A stretch of DNA of 8,914 nucleotides, taken from NCBI GenBank assembly GCA_035693105.1, contig DASSHC010000149.1, positions 1 through 8,914 of the forward strand, given 5' to 3'. A model generated the notes under the pieces. It had not been told where the DNA came from. It did not search any database and saw only the letters and a program-made list of their open reading frames with translations. The translations under genes and the position numbers were made by a program. The DNA comes from DASSHC01 sp035693105 (GTDB taxonomy: Bacteria > Chloroflexota > Chloroflexia > Thermomicrobiales > Thermomicrobiaceae). Positions 1 through 6,452 of this stretch are shown here, one piece after another (position 1 is the first letter of the stretch; each line of letters opens with the position of its first letter).

Positions 1-356
1 TCCTCGGCGACTGGGGGTAGGTGCTCGGGGCGGTAGGTTGCCAGATCGGCGGTGGTGGAATGGTCGACGACCGGCTCCCGATCAGACGCGGCATCGGGCG
101 GCGACTCGACTCTCCAGCCCAGCATGGACGCAAGCTGCTGGCGCAGCGGGTCGCTGGTGGCGATGGTCAGGCTGACCTCGCCCAGGCGCGCGATGCTGGC
201 GGCGCGGCGATACTCGACGCCGGTCAGCAGCACGTCGCTCGTCTCGTCCAGCGTGATCAGGATGTGCTCGTGACGCAGCCCGCGCAGATGCTCCACGAAG
301 GCGTCGAATTCCGCCTCGCTGGCGACGTGCACGACGGTCGTCTCACGCGTGCTCAT
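1..356 (-). CDS. Hypothetical protein, N-terminal part only (runs off the left edge)
   Basis: An open frame starts at an ATG (CAT on the plus strand at 354-356) and stays open for 118 codons to the window edge, so only the N-terminus is visible. A good Shine-Dalgarno, GAGGGAAGGG, lies at 362-371, five bases from the start. The protein begins MSTRETTVVHV and includes a stretch near residues 31-70 (HILITLDETSDVLL, then an Arg/Ala-rich helix and GEVSLTIATSDP), followed by LRQQLASMLGW. This alternation of hydrophobic strand, helix and strand suggests a small Rossmann-like alpha/beta domain. It loosely resembles the N-terminal domain of some long Chloroflexota proteins annotated as baseplate-J-like or hypothetical, but that is a weak recollection. 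The tail after residue about 78 is Pro/Asp/Ser-rich and probably a linker. It follows alaS after 46 bases on the same strand and may be co-transcribed. No function is assigned. Confidence 0.7.
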   Translation of the reverse strand, partial: MSTRETTVVHVASEAEFDAFVEHLRGLRHEHILITLDETSDVLLTGVEYRRAASIARLGEVSLTIATSDPLRQQLASMLGWRVESPPDAASDREPVVDHSTTADLATYRPEHLPPVAE

Positions 357-402
357 GCTTGCCCTTCCCTCGATTGCTGGCGTGGTCGGGGCAAGCCCGC
401 GT

Positions 403-3039
403 CTAGCCCGCGACCTGTCGCTCCACCGCGCCCGGCACGGCCGCCAGAGCGGCCCCCAACTTGCCTGGCTCTCCGCCGCCACCCTGGGCCGACTCGGCGC
501 GTCCCCCGCCGCGTCCGCCCACCAGTGACAGAATCTCCTTGATGATCGTGCCGGCGTGCAGCCCTCGCCCGACCAGGTCGCGGGTGACCATCGCGATCAG
601 CACCGGCTCCTCGTCGATGATCGCGCCGAGCACTACCACGCCGGAGCCGAGCCGCTCGCGCAGCCGGTCGCCCATCTGCAGCAGCGCCTCGCGCCCCGGC
701 GCCTCGACCTGGGTCGCCAGCACGCGCACGCCGTCGACCGAGGTGGCACTGCCCAGCACATCCCCCAGCCGGGCGTTAGCCAGCTCGACTTCCAGCCGCT
801 CGAGCTCGCGCTCGCGCGCCCGCAGCCGCTCGGCCAGCTCGAAGACCTGCGCCGTGATCGCCTCTTCCGGCACATGCAGGCCGCGCGCCAGCTCGGTGGT
901 CGACTCCTCCAGGCGCAGGGCGCGTTCGGCGCTGGCGTGGCCGGTGACCGCCTCGATGCGCCGCACCCCGCTGGCGACGCTCGACTCGCCGGTGATCAGA
1001 AAGAGGCCAATCTCGGCGGTGCTGGCCACGTGAGTGCCGCCGCAGAGCTCCTTGCTGAAGCCGGGCACGCTGACCACCCGCACGACGTCGCCGTACTTCT
1101 CGCCGAAGAGGGCCATGGCCCCCTCGGCCACCGCCTCCTGGTAGGTCGTGAGGTCGGTCGTCACCGGGCGGTCCCCCAGGATCTCCTCGTTGATCAACTC
1201 CTGGATGTGGCGCAGTTGCTGGCGGTTGAGCGGCTCCAGATTGGTGAAGTCGAAGCGCAGCCGATCGGGGGCCACCAGCGAGCCGGCCTGCTGCACGTGC
1301 GGCCCGAGCGTGGCGCGTAGCGCGGCGTGCAGCAGATGAGTGGCGGTGTGGTTGCGGCGGATGTCGGCGCGGCGGGCGTGGTCGACCGTGGCCCGAGCCA
1401 TCTGGCCGTAGCGCAGGAAGCCCTCCTGCACCACACCCTCGTGTACGATCAGCCCCGCCGTCGGCTTGATGGTGTCCTCGACTACGAAGATGCCGGTATC
1501 GGTGGTGATGAGGCCGGTGTCGCCGACCTGGCCGCCGGCCTCGCCGTAGAAGGGGGTCCGATCGAGCAGCAGCTCGACGTGATCGCCCGCCTCGGCCAGC
1601 CCCAGCGCCGTCTCATTTCCCAGTAGCCCGACGATCTTGCCCTCGGACGCCGTCGTGTCGTAGCCGAGGAAGACGGTCGGATGCAGGCTGAGGCTGGCGT
1701 AGAGCTCGACGCTCTCGTCCGTCGCGCCCCGGAAGCGGGCGCTGGTGCGGCTGAGTTCCCGCTGTCCGGCCATCGCCTCCTCGAACCCCAGGCGATCGAT
1801 GGTCAGCCCGGCGTCTTCGGCCAGCTCCTCGGTCAACTCGACGGGGAAGCCGTAGGTGTCGTAGAGGCGGAAGGCCTCCGCGCCCGGTACGACTGATTGG
1901 CCCGTTGCGCGCAGCTCTCCCGCCAGCGACTCGAAGCGCGCGATGCCGGTGTTGAGCGTGCGGCCGAAGTTTTCCTCCTCGTGCGCGAGCACGTCGTGGA
2001 TGCGCGCGCGCGACGCGCCGAGGTTGGGGTAGCTCGGCGCGAACATCTCGATGACCGTGTCCGCGATCTGGGTGAGGAAGGGGCGCTCGATGCCGAGCAG
2101 CCGCCCGTAGCGCACGGCCCGGCGCAGCACGCGGCGCAGCACGTAGCCGCGGCCCTCGTTGCCGGGGAAGACACCGTCGCCGACCAGGAAGGTCACCGCG
2201 CGGGCGTGATCGGCGATGACGCGCAGGGCGCGATCGTCGGCGGGGCTGGCGTGGGTACGCACACCGGCGATCTCGGCGGCGCGCTCCTGGATCGGGAAGT
2301 AAAGATCGGTCTCGAAGACCGAGTTCTTGCCCTGCAGGATCATGGCGATGCGCTCAAGGCCCATGCCGGTGTCGATGTTCTTGCGCGGCAACTCGCGCTG
2401 CGTGCCGTCCTTCTCCTTGTACAGCTCCATGAAGACTAGGTTCCAGGTCTCCAGGAAGCGGTTGCAGTGCGGGCAGGCCGGGCCGCAGTCGGGGCGGCCG
2501 CAGCCGAACTCTTCGCCCCGATCGTAATAGATCTCGGAGTCGGGGCCGTTGGGCCCGCTGGCGCCGACCGGCCCCCACCAGTTGTCCTCCGCGCCGAGGC
2601 GGCGGATGCGCTCGGCGGGGATACCGATCTCGTCGCGCCAGTAGTCGAAGGCCACGTCGTCGTTCTCAAAGACTGTCGGCCACCAGCGCTCGGCGGGGAC
2701 GCCGAAGACCTGGGTCAGAAGCTCCCAGGCCCAGGAGATCGCCTGCGGCTTGAAGTAGTCGCCGACCGAGAAGTTGCCCAGCATCTCGAAAAAGGTCAGG
2801 TGCGACTCGTCGCCGACTTCCTCGATGTCGACGGTGCGGAAGCACTTCTGGATCGAGAGCATGCGCGGGCTGGGCGGCGGCTCCAGACCGAGAAAGTAGG
2901 GCGTCATCTGCTGCATCCCGGCGGTCGTGAGCAGGACCGTGGGATCGTTGCTCGGGATGAGCGAGGAACTCGGCACCCAGAGGTGCCCCCGCTCCGCGAA
3001 GAAGTCGGTGAAAACCTGGCGGATCTCTTGGCTCTTCAT
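403..3039 (-). CDS. alaS: Alanyl-tRNA synthetase
   Basis: Cytoplasmic class II enzyme that charges tRNA-Ala with alanine and hydrolyses mischarged Ser- or Gly-tRNA-Ala. The chosen ATG gives 878 residues, close to the usual length of about 875, and the standard N-terminus MKSQEIRQVFTDFFAERGH. The frame is open 74 codons further upstream, but that extension has no synthetase-like sequence and crosses the predicted promoter. In order: class II catalytic core (about 1-250) with motif 2 (FEMLGNFSVGDYFK, 84-97) and motif 3 (GMGLERIA, 225-232); tRNA-recognition helices (about 255-460); editing domain (about 480-700) with the zinc-type residues HTATH (His564, His568) and CGGTH (Cys666, His670); coiled coil (about 725-758); and a DHHA1-type C-terminal domain ending in a glycine-rich GGRGGGRAE segment (841-849). 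All active sites look intact. A Cys180/185/189/192 cluster lies inside the core. No strong Shine-Dalgarno is visible before the ATG. Confidence 0.98.
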   Translation of the reverse strand: MKSQEIRQVFTDFFAERGHLWVPSSSLIPSNDPTVLLTTAGMQQMTPYFLGLEPPPSPRMLSIQKCFRTVDIEEVGDESHLTFFEMLGNFSVGDYFKPQAISWAWELLTQVFGVPAERWWPTVFENDDVAFDYWRDEIGIPAERIRRLGAEDNWWGPVGASGPNGPDSEIYYDRGEEFGCGRPDCGPACPHCNRFLETWNLVFMELYKEKDGTQRELPRKNIDTGMGLERIAMILQGKNSVFETDLYFPIQERAAEIAGVRTHASPADDRALRVIADHARAVTFLVGDGVFPGNEGRGYVLRRVLRRAVRYGRLLGIERPFLTQIADTVIEMFAPSYPNLGASRARIHDVLAHEEENFGRTLNTGIARFESLAGELRATGQSVVPGAEAFRLYDTYGFPVELTEELAEDAGLTIDRLGFEEAMAGQRELSRTSARFRGATDESVELYASLSLHPTVFLGYDTTASEGKIVGLLGNETALGLAEAGDHVELLLDRTPFYGEAGGQVGDTGLITTDTGIFVVEDTIKPTAGLIVHEGVVQEGFLRYGQMARATVDHARRADIRRNHTATHLLHAALRATLGPHVQQAGSLVAPDRLRFDFTNLEPLNRQQLRHIQELINEEILGDRPVTTDLTTYQEAVAEGAMALFGEKYGDVVRVVSVPGFSKELCGGTHVASTAEIGLFLITGESSVASGVRRIEAVTGHASAERALRLEESTTELARGLHVPEEAITAQVFELAERLRARERELERLEVELANARLGDVLGSATSVDGVRVLATQVEAPGREALLQMGDRLRERLGSGVVVLGAIIDEEPVLIAMVTRDLVGRGLHAGTIIKEILSLVGGRGGGRAESAQGGGGEPGKLGAALAAVPGAVERQVAG

Positions 3040-3123
3040 CGTGTGTGATATCCCAGTCGCATCAGGCAAACAGTAGCCCTTCATTGTACCGGGCCGAGGA
3101 GAACGCGGGCCAGCCGCCTGACA

Positions 3124-3133
3124 TGTACGTACA
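3124..3133. promoter_or_regulatory. 10-base palindrome at the predicted alaS transcription start
   Basis: TGTACGTACA is a perfect palindrome. It touches the last base of the predicted -10 box and covers the expected start site near 3126, a position where a bound protein would block initiation. E. coli AlaRS is known to repress its own gene by binding a palindrome flanking the start site, so self-regulation is one possible reading. The regulator is unknown. Confidence 0.35.
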
Positions 3134-3161
3134 GTATGGCAGCCGCGTGCCCGCTTGTCAA
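3133..3161 (-). promoter_or_regulatory. Sigma-70-type promoter of alaS
   Basis: On the minus strand a perfect -35 box TTGACA (3156-3161) is followed after exactly 17 bases by CATACT (3133-3138), which matches the -10 consensus at four of six positions. Transcription would start near 3126, giving a leader of about 87 bases before the alaS ATG at 3039. A perfect consensus -35 at optimal spacing in a GC-rich region is unlikely by chance, but the assignment is by sequence only. Confidence 0.6.
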
Positions 3162-3247
3162 CCGACCTGATCCCACGCGGACCAATCGGCACACGACGGC
3201 GCTCTGGCACAACTCGTGCTGAATTCTGTGCAAGGCGAATTATCTGC

Positions 3248-3261
3248 ATGCCATTTGGCAT
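3248..3261. repeat. Inverted repeat ATGCCA-TT-TGGCAT, possible operator
   Basis: Two perfect 6-base arms flank a 2-base centre, forming a 14-base near-palindrome of the size bound by dimeric helix-turn-helix regulators. It sits in the divergent intergenic region about 200 bases before the binding-protein gene and 90 bases behind the alaS -35 box. It overlaps TTGGCA, which resembles a -35 box, but no matching -10 was found. A regulatory role is inferred only from form and position. Confidence 0.35.
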
Positions 3262-3398
3262 TAATGACGCAGCGCGTGAACGCCGAGCTTTGAAACACTA
3301 TCCGAGAGGAGCGACCGGTTTGACTGACTGACCGCGAGCGCATGGACCCCGATGAATCCTTCGCTTCAACGCGCGACGTACGCCTGTGATGGGGTGGA

Positions 3399-3419
3399 CC
3401 GCCGCCCCAGCCCCGGCGG
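3399..3419 (+). promoter_or_regulatory. GC-rich hairpin in the leader of the binding-protein gene
   Basis: CCGCCG (3399-3404) can pair with CGGCGG (3414-3419) around a 9-base C-rich loop. It ends about 30 bases before the Shine-Dalgarno at 3451-3455. There is no T-run, so it is not an intrinsic terminator. It could protect the 5' end of the mRNA or influence translation. Short GC stems are common in this base composition, so the call is tentative. Confidence 0.25.
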
Positions 3420-3461
3420 GGTGTGGTTGGATCGATTGAGTCCCTATGTGAGGAGCGTTTG

Positions 3462-5315
3462 ATGAATCCCCTTGAGGAACGAGGTCGTCTTATCGGCAAG
3501 GCATCGCGGGTCGTGCTGACCCGGCGTTCGCTGGTGACCAGATCCGCGCTGGCGGCGGCCGCGCTCGGACTGACCGCGGCTTGCGGCGGCTCCAGCAGCA
3601 GCAATACGCCGGCTGGAACCAGCGCCGCCGGGACCTCGGCTCCCACAACCAGCTCCGGCGCTGGAGCGGCCTCGCCGGCCGGCACGGCGGGCGCCACGAC
3701 TACGACGGTTGCGACACCGTCGGCGGCCTCGCCGGTGGCCAGCGGATCGCCGGCACCCGGTGGACAAAAGCTGAACGTCGAGCCGGCGCAGCACAAGGGC
3801 GGCCAGCTGATCGAGGGCACTTTCGCCGACGCCAAGACGCTCAACTCCGTGCTCGAAAGCGATACCTCTTCCGGCCGGGTGATCGATCTGATGTTCAACG
3901 GCCTGGTGTTGGTCGATCCCACGACGGTGCAGCCGGCGGCCGATCTCGCCACCAAGTGGGATATCTCCGGCGATGGGCTGACCTACACCTTCACCCTGGG
4001 CGACGGCATCAATTTCCAGGACGGCCAGGCGCTCTCTAGCGCCGATGTCAAGTTCACTTACGACCTGTTGATGAACAAGGCGACGAATTCGCCGCGTACG
4101 TCGGAGCTGACCGATCGCGTCAAGACGGTCGACGCCAAGGATCCCAAGACGGTCGTCTTTACCCTCAATCACCCCACCGCGCCGTTCCTGGTCTCGAATG
4201 CCGGCTACGGCATCCTGCCGCAACACATCCTCAAGGATGTCGACCCCGCCGGGTTGGCGCAGAGCGACTTCTCCACCGGCAAGAAGGGCGTAACGATCGG
4301 CACGGGCCCGTTCCAGTTCGACGAGTGGGTCAAGGACGACCATATGACGCTGGTGAAGTATGACGGGTACTTCAAGGGCGCGCCGAATCTCGACAAGTAC
4401 ATCTACAAGGTCGTGCCCAACCAGACGGTCATCAGCGCCCAGCTCAAGACCGGTGAGATCGACTTCGGCGGCATCCAGCCGGCCGACCTGCAGGGGATGC
4501 AGAGCCAGTCGAACGTCAATGTCGTGGCCTACGATACCTTCAGCTTCACCTTTTACGCCTACCAACTCGACGCGTCCAAGAGCGATCTCTTCCAGGACAA
4601 GGGAGTGCGCCAGGCACTCTTCTACGCGCTCGACCGCAAGGCGATGGTCGATGCAATCTACTTCGGGCAGGCGGTAGTGGCGATCGGGACCGAGCCAACG
4701 CTCTCCTGGGCCTACGCGCCAGATCAGATCACGCTGAAGTATGACTACGATGTGGACAAGGCCAACCAGTTGCTCGATCAGGCCGGCTGGGCCAAGGGCT
4801 CGGATGGGATCCGCGCCAAGAACGGCAAGAAGCTCTCCTTCAGCGTCTGGACCAACGCCGGTAATGAGGTGCGCGAGCAGTTCGTTACCATCTTCCAGCA
4901 GCAGTGGAAGAAGATCGGCGTCGACGCCAAGCCGCAGACGCAGGAGTGGAATGCCTTCCTCGATCGCATCACCAGCTCGCACGACTTCGAGATCTTCCTT
5001 GTCGGCTTCCAGTGGGATGTCGATCCCGATCAGAGCACGATGTGGTCGAGCGACGCCTACAACGGCGGGTTCAACATGAACAAGTACAGCAACCCGCAGG
5101 TGGACAAAATCCTGAAGGACGCGCTGGAGACCAGCGACGTCAGCAAGCGCAAGCAGCTCTACATCCAGATGCAGAATCTCGTGTTGGACGATCTGCCGAG
5201 CCCGATCCTGGTATTCCCCAAGGCGCTGGCGGTGCTCAACAAGCGCGTGCACAACCTCTTCCCGAACGCGGTGAGTGTGACCTTCAACGCCCATCAGTGG
5301 TGGGTGAACGGCTAG
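3462..5315 (+). CDS. ABC transporter substrate-binding lipoprotein, family 5 (peptide/oligopeptide type)
   Basis: Captures solute outside the membrane and delivers it to the downstream permeases. The ATG at 3462 has Shine-Dalgarno AGGAG six bases upstream and gives 617 residues; a start 13 codons earlier lacks a comparable site. The N-terminus has twin arginines (TRRSLVT, 20-26), a short alanine-rich hydrophobic core, and lipobox LTAAC with predicted lipidated Cys41, suggesting a Tat-exported lipoprotein. Residues 43-101 are a Ser/Thr/Ala/Pro-rich linker, which explains why it is longer than the usual 500-550. The SBP_bac_5 domain fills the rest; DGLTYTFTLGDGINFQDG (171-188), followed by ALSSADVKFTYDL, is the family signature. 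Members bind di- or oligopeptides, but also nickel complexes, sugars and other ligands, so the substrate cannot be told. It ends in HQWWVNG, typical for the family. First gene of the transporter cluster. Confidence 0.93.
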   Translation: MNPLEERGRLIGKASRVVLTRRSLVTRSALAAAALGLTAACGGSSSSNTPAGTSAAGTSAPTTSSGAGAASPAGTAGATTTTVATPSAASPVASGSPAPGGQKLNVEPAQHKGGQLIEGTFADAKTLNSVLESDTSSGRVIDLMFNGLVLVDPTTVQPAADLATKWDISGDGLTYTFTLGDGINFQDGQALSSADVKFTYDLLMNKATNSPRTSELTDRVKTVDAKDPKTVVFTLNHPTAPFLVSNAGYGILPQHILKDVDPAGLAQSDFSTGKKGVTIGTGPFQFDEWVKDDHMTLVKYDGYFKGAPNLDKYIYKVVPNQTVISAQLKTGEIDFGGIQPADLQGMQSQSNVNVVAYDTFSFTFYAYQLDASKSDLFQDKGVRQALFYALDRKAMVDAIYFGQAVVAIGTEPTLSWAYAPDQITLKYDYDVDKANQLLDQAGWAKGSDGIRAKNGKKLSFSVWTNAGNEVREQFVTIFQQQWKKIGVDAKPQTQEWNAFLDRITSSHDFEIFLVGFQWDVDPDQSTMWSSDAYNGGFNMNKYSNPQVDKILKDALETSDVSKRKQLYIQMQNLVLDDLPSPILVFPKALAVLNKRVHNLFPNAVSVTFNAHQWWVNG

Positions 5316-5331
5316 CGCATTCGATGGGGGC

Positions 5332-5363
5332 GGCGGCGGTCCGGCTGGGCCGCCGCCTGTTTG
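5332..5363 (+). terminator. Strong hairpin between binding-protein and permease genes (attenuator/partial terminator)
   Basis: GGCGGCGG (5332-5339) pairs perfectly with CCGCCGCC (5350-5357). The stem continues inward by T-G, C-G and C-G pairs to a GGCT tetraloop, giving 11 consecutive pairs. The 3' side is followed by TGTTTGCTT, only moderately T-rich. It begins 16 bases after the binding-protein stop codon. In binding-protein operons such a hairpin often causes partial termination and protects the upstream mRNA from 3' exonucleases, giving more binding protein than permease. That role is inferred here. Confidence 0.6.
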
Positions 5364-5383
5364 CTTCCGGCCGCCACACGAGA

Positions 5384-5419
5384 TTGCGCCAAAGGGTCTT
5401 CCCTGCGATGATTAATCAT
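5384..5419 (+). promoter_or_regulatory. Possible weak internal promoter with overlapping 12-base palindrome
   Basis: ATGATTAATCAT (5408-5419) is a perfect palindrome in an AT-rich island within GC-rich sequence, upstream of the first permease. TTGCGC (5384-5389) and GATGAT (5407-5412) lie 17 bases apart and match the -35 and -10 consensus at three and four positions. A weak secondary promoter with an operator over its -10 would fit a permease pair separated from the binding protein by a terminator-like hairpin. The hexamers are poor, so confidence is low; the palindrome itself is certain. Confidence 0.3.
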
Positions 5420-5486
5420 GTAAACTCTCACCCAGACGGACTTTTTCGGTGCCTTCGCTGCTGACCGAGAATGCGAGGAAACGTTC

Positions 5487-6437
5487 ATGGGCCGCTACCT
5501 GGTACGCCGGTTGCTCCAGCTCGTGCCGCTGATCATCGGCATCACCATCATCACCTTCGGCCTCGCCAACCTGGTCCCCGGCAGCCCCGTCTCCGACCTC
5601 GAGTTCAATCCCGACATCCGTCCCGCCGACAAGCAGCGCATTATCCACAATCTGGGTCTCGACCAGCCGGTCTACGTGCGCTACGTCCAGTGGATCTCGC
5701 ATGTGGCGCGCGGCGACCTCGGTATCTCGCTGGTCACCTACAAGCCGGTGACCCAGTCGATCATGCAGAAGCTGCCCAACACGCTCCTCCTGACCGTCAG
5801 CGCGCTCCTCTTCGCACTCGTCGTCTCCATCCCCGTTGGCGTGTATGCGGCCGTCAAACGCAACTCCTGGTTCGATCAAATAACCACGGTTGGATCGGTG
5901 GCCGGCTTCGCCGTGCCCACCTTCTGGCTCGGCCTGATGATGATTCTGGTATTTTCCGTCAAATTTCACATATTACCATCCGGCGGCGTGTATACGCTCG
6001 GACACGCCACGCTGGCCGACCGAGCGAAGCATCTGATCATGCCGGCCTTCGTGCTCGGCTTCGTGCAGATGGCCGCCTGGACGCGCTACATCCGCTCGCA
6101 GATGATCGAGGTACTGCGGCAGGACTTCATGCGCACCGCGGAGGCGAAGGGGCTGGCCCAGGTGTCGGTCATCTTCCGCCATGGCCTGCGCAACGCGATC
6201 CTGCCACTGGTGACGTTGATCGCGCTCGACCTGCCGGCGCTGTTCGGCGGCTCGGTGATTATCGAGCAGATCTTTACCTGGAACGGACTGGGACGGTTCA
6301 TTCTCGACGCGGTGTCCAAACGCGACTACACGGTGGTGATGGGCATCACGCTCTTCATCTCAACCCTCACGGTCGTCGCGAATTTGCTGGCGGATCTGGC
6401 CTACGGGTTGCTCGATCCGCGCATTACGTATTCCTAG
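5487..6437 (+). CDS. ABC transporter permease, DppB/OppB type
   Basis: Inner-membrane channel subunit of a peptide-type ABC importer; 316 residues, normal length for the family. The ATG has GAGGA (5475-5479) seven bases upstream. The start MGRYLVRRLLQLVPLIIGITI is typical of DppB, with TM1 about 9-29, a long external loop (about 30-95) holding LGLDQPVYVRYVQW, and five further membrane segments near 99-122, 132-157, 183-199, 238-262 and 283-308. The EAA loop that docks the ATPase is clear: EAKGLAQVSVIFRHGLRNA (219-237), followed by ILP. The C-terminus AYGLLDPRITYS is also standard. It lies 171 bases after the binding-protein gene and 15 bases before the second permease, so the two permeases are almost certainly co-transcribed. 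Confidence 0.95.
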   Translation: MGRYLVRRLLQLVPLIIGITIITFGLANLVPGSPVSDLEFNPDIRPADKQRIIHNLGLDQPVYVRYVQWISHVARGDLGISLVTYKPVTQSIMQKLPNTLLLTVSALLFALVVSIPVGVYAAVKRNSWFDQITTVGSVAGFAVPTFWLGLMMILVFSVKFHILPSGGVYTLGHATLADRAKHLIMPAFVLGFVQMAAWTRYIRSQMIEVLRQDFMRTAEAKGLAQVSVIFRHGLRNAILPLVTLIALDLPALFGGSVIIEQIFTWNGLGRFILDAVSKRDYTVVMGITLFISTLTVVANLLADLAYGLLDPRITYS

Positions 6438-6452
6438 AGGGAGGCGGGGATC

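Larger units (their letters stand above)
3040..3461. other. Divergent intergenic region between alaS and the transporter cluster
   Basis: These 422 bases separate two oppositely transcribed units. The alaS half (3040-3161) holds its promoter and an untranslated leader of roughly 87 bases. No T-box specifier domain or conserved T-box antiterminator sequence was seen, and the leader is too short for one. The transporter half (3248-3461) contains an inverted repeat at 3248-3261, a GC-rich hairpin at 3399-3419, and the binding-protein ribosome site. I could not find a convincing -35/-10 pair for the transporter: TTGGCA (3255-3260) and TTGACT (3320-3325) resemble -35 boxes but neither has a good -10 at 16-18 bases. 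A 15-codon ORF at 3342-3389 lacks a ribosome site and is not called. Confidence 0.75.

Noticed and set aside
3040..3126. T-box or other riboswitch in the alaS leader
   Set aside because: The leader is only about 87 bases; no T-box antiterminator consensus and no terminator hairpin with a T-run was found.
3040..3261. 74-codon N-terminal extension of AlaRS
   Set aside because: It has no similarity to synthetases, runs through the predicted promoter and start site, and the internal ATG gives the standard MKSQEIRQ start.
3342..3389. 15-codon ORF before the binding-protein gene, possible leader peptide
   Set aside because: It has no ribosome site, no run of regulatory codons and no terminator/antiterminator pair linked to it.
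3444..5294. 616-codon open frame antisense to the binding-protein gene
   Set aside because: It covers almost exactly the binding-protein gene; composition is rich in Arg, Leu, Val and Gly with no family motif, as expected for the shadow of a GC-rich gene. The plus-strand frame has a clear family match, signal peptide and ribosome site.
5412..5969. 185-codon minus-strand frame opposite the first permease
   Set aside because: It is a shadow of the DppB-like gene, with no recognisable domain and no ribosome site.
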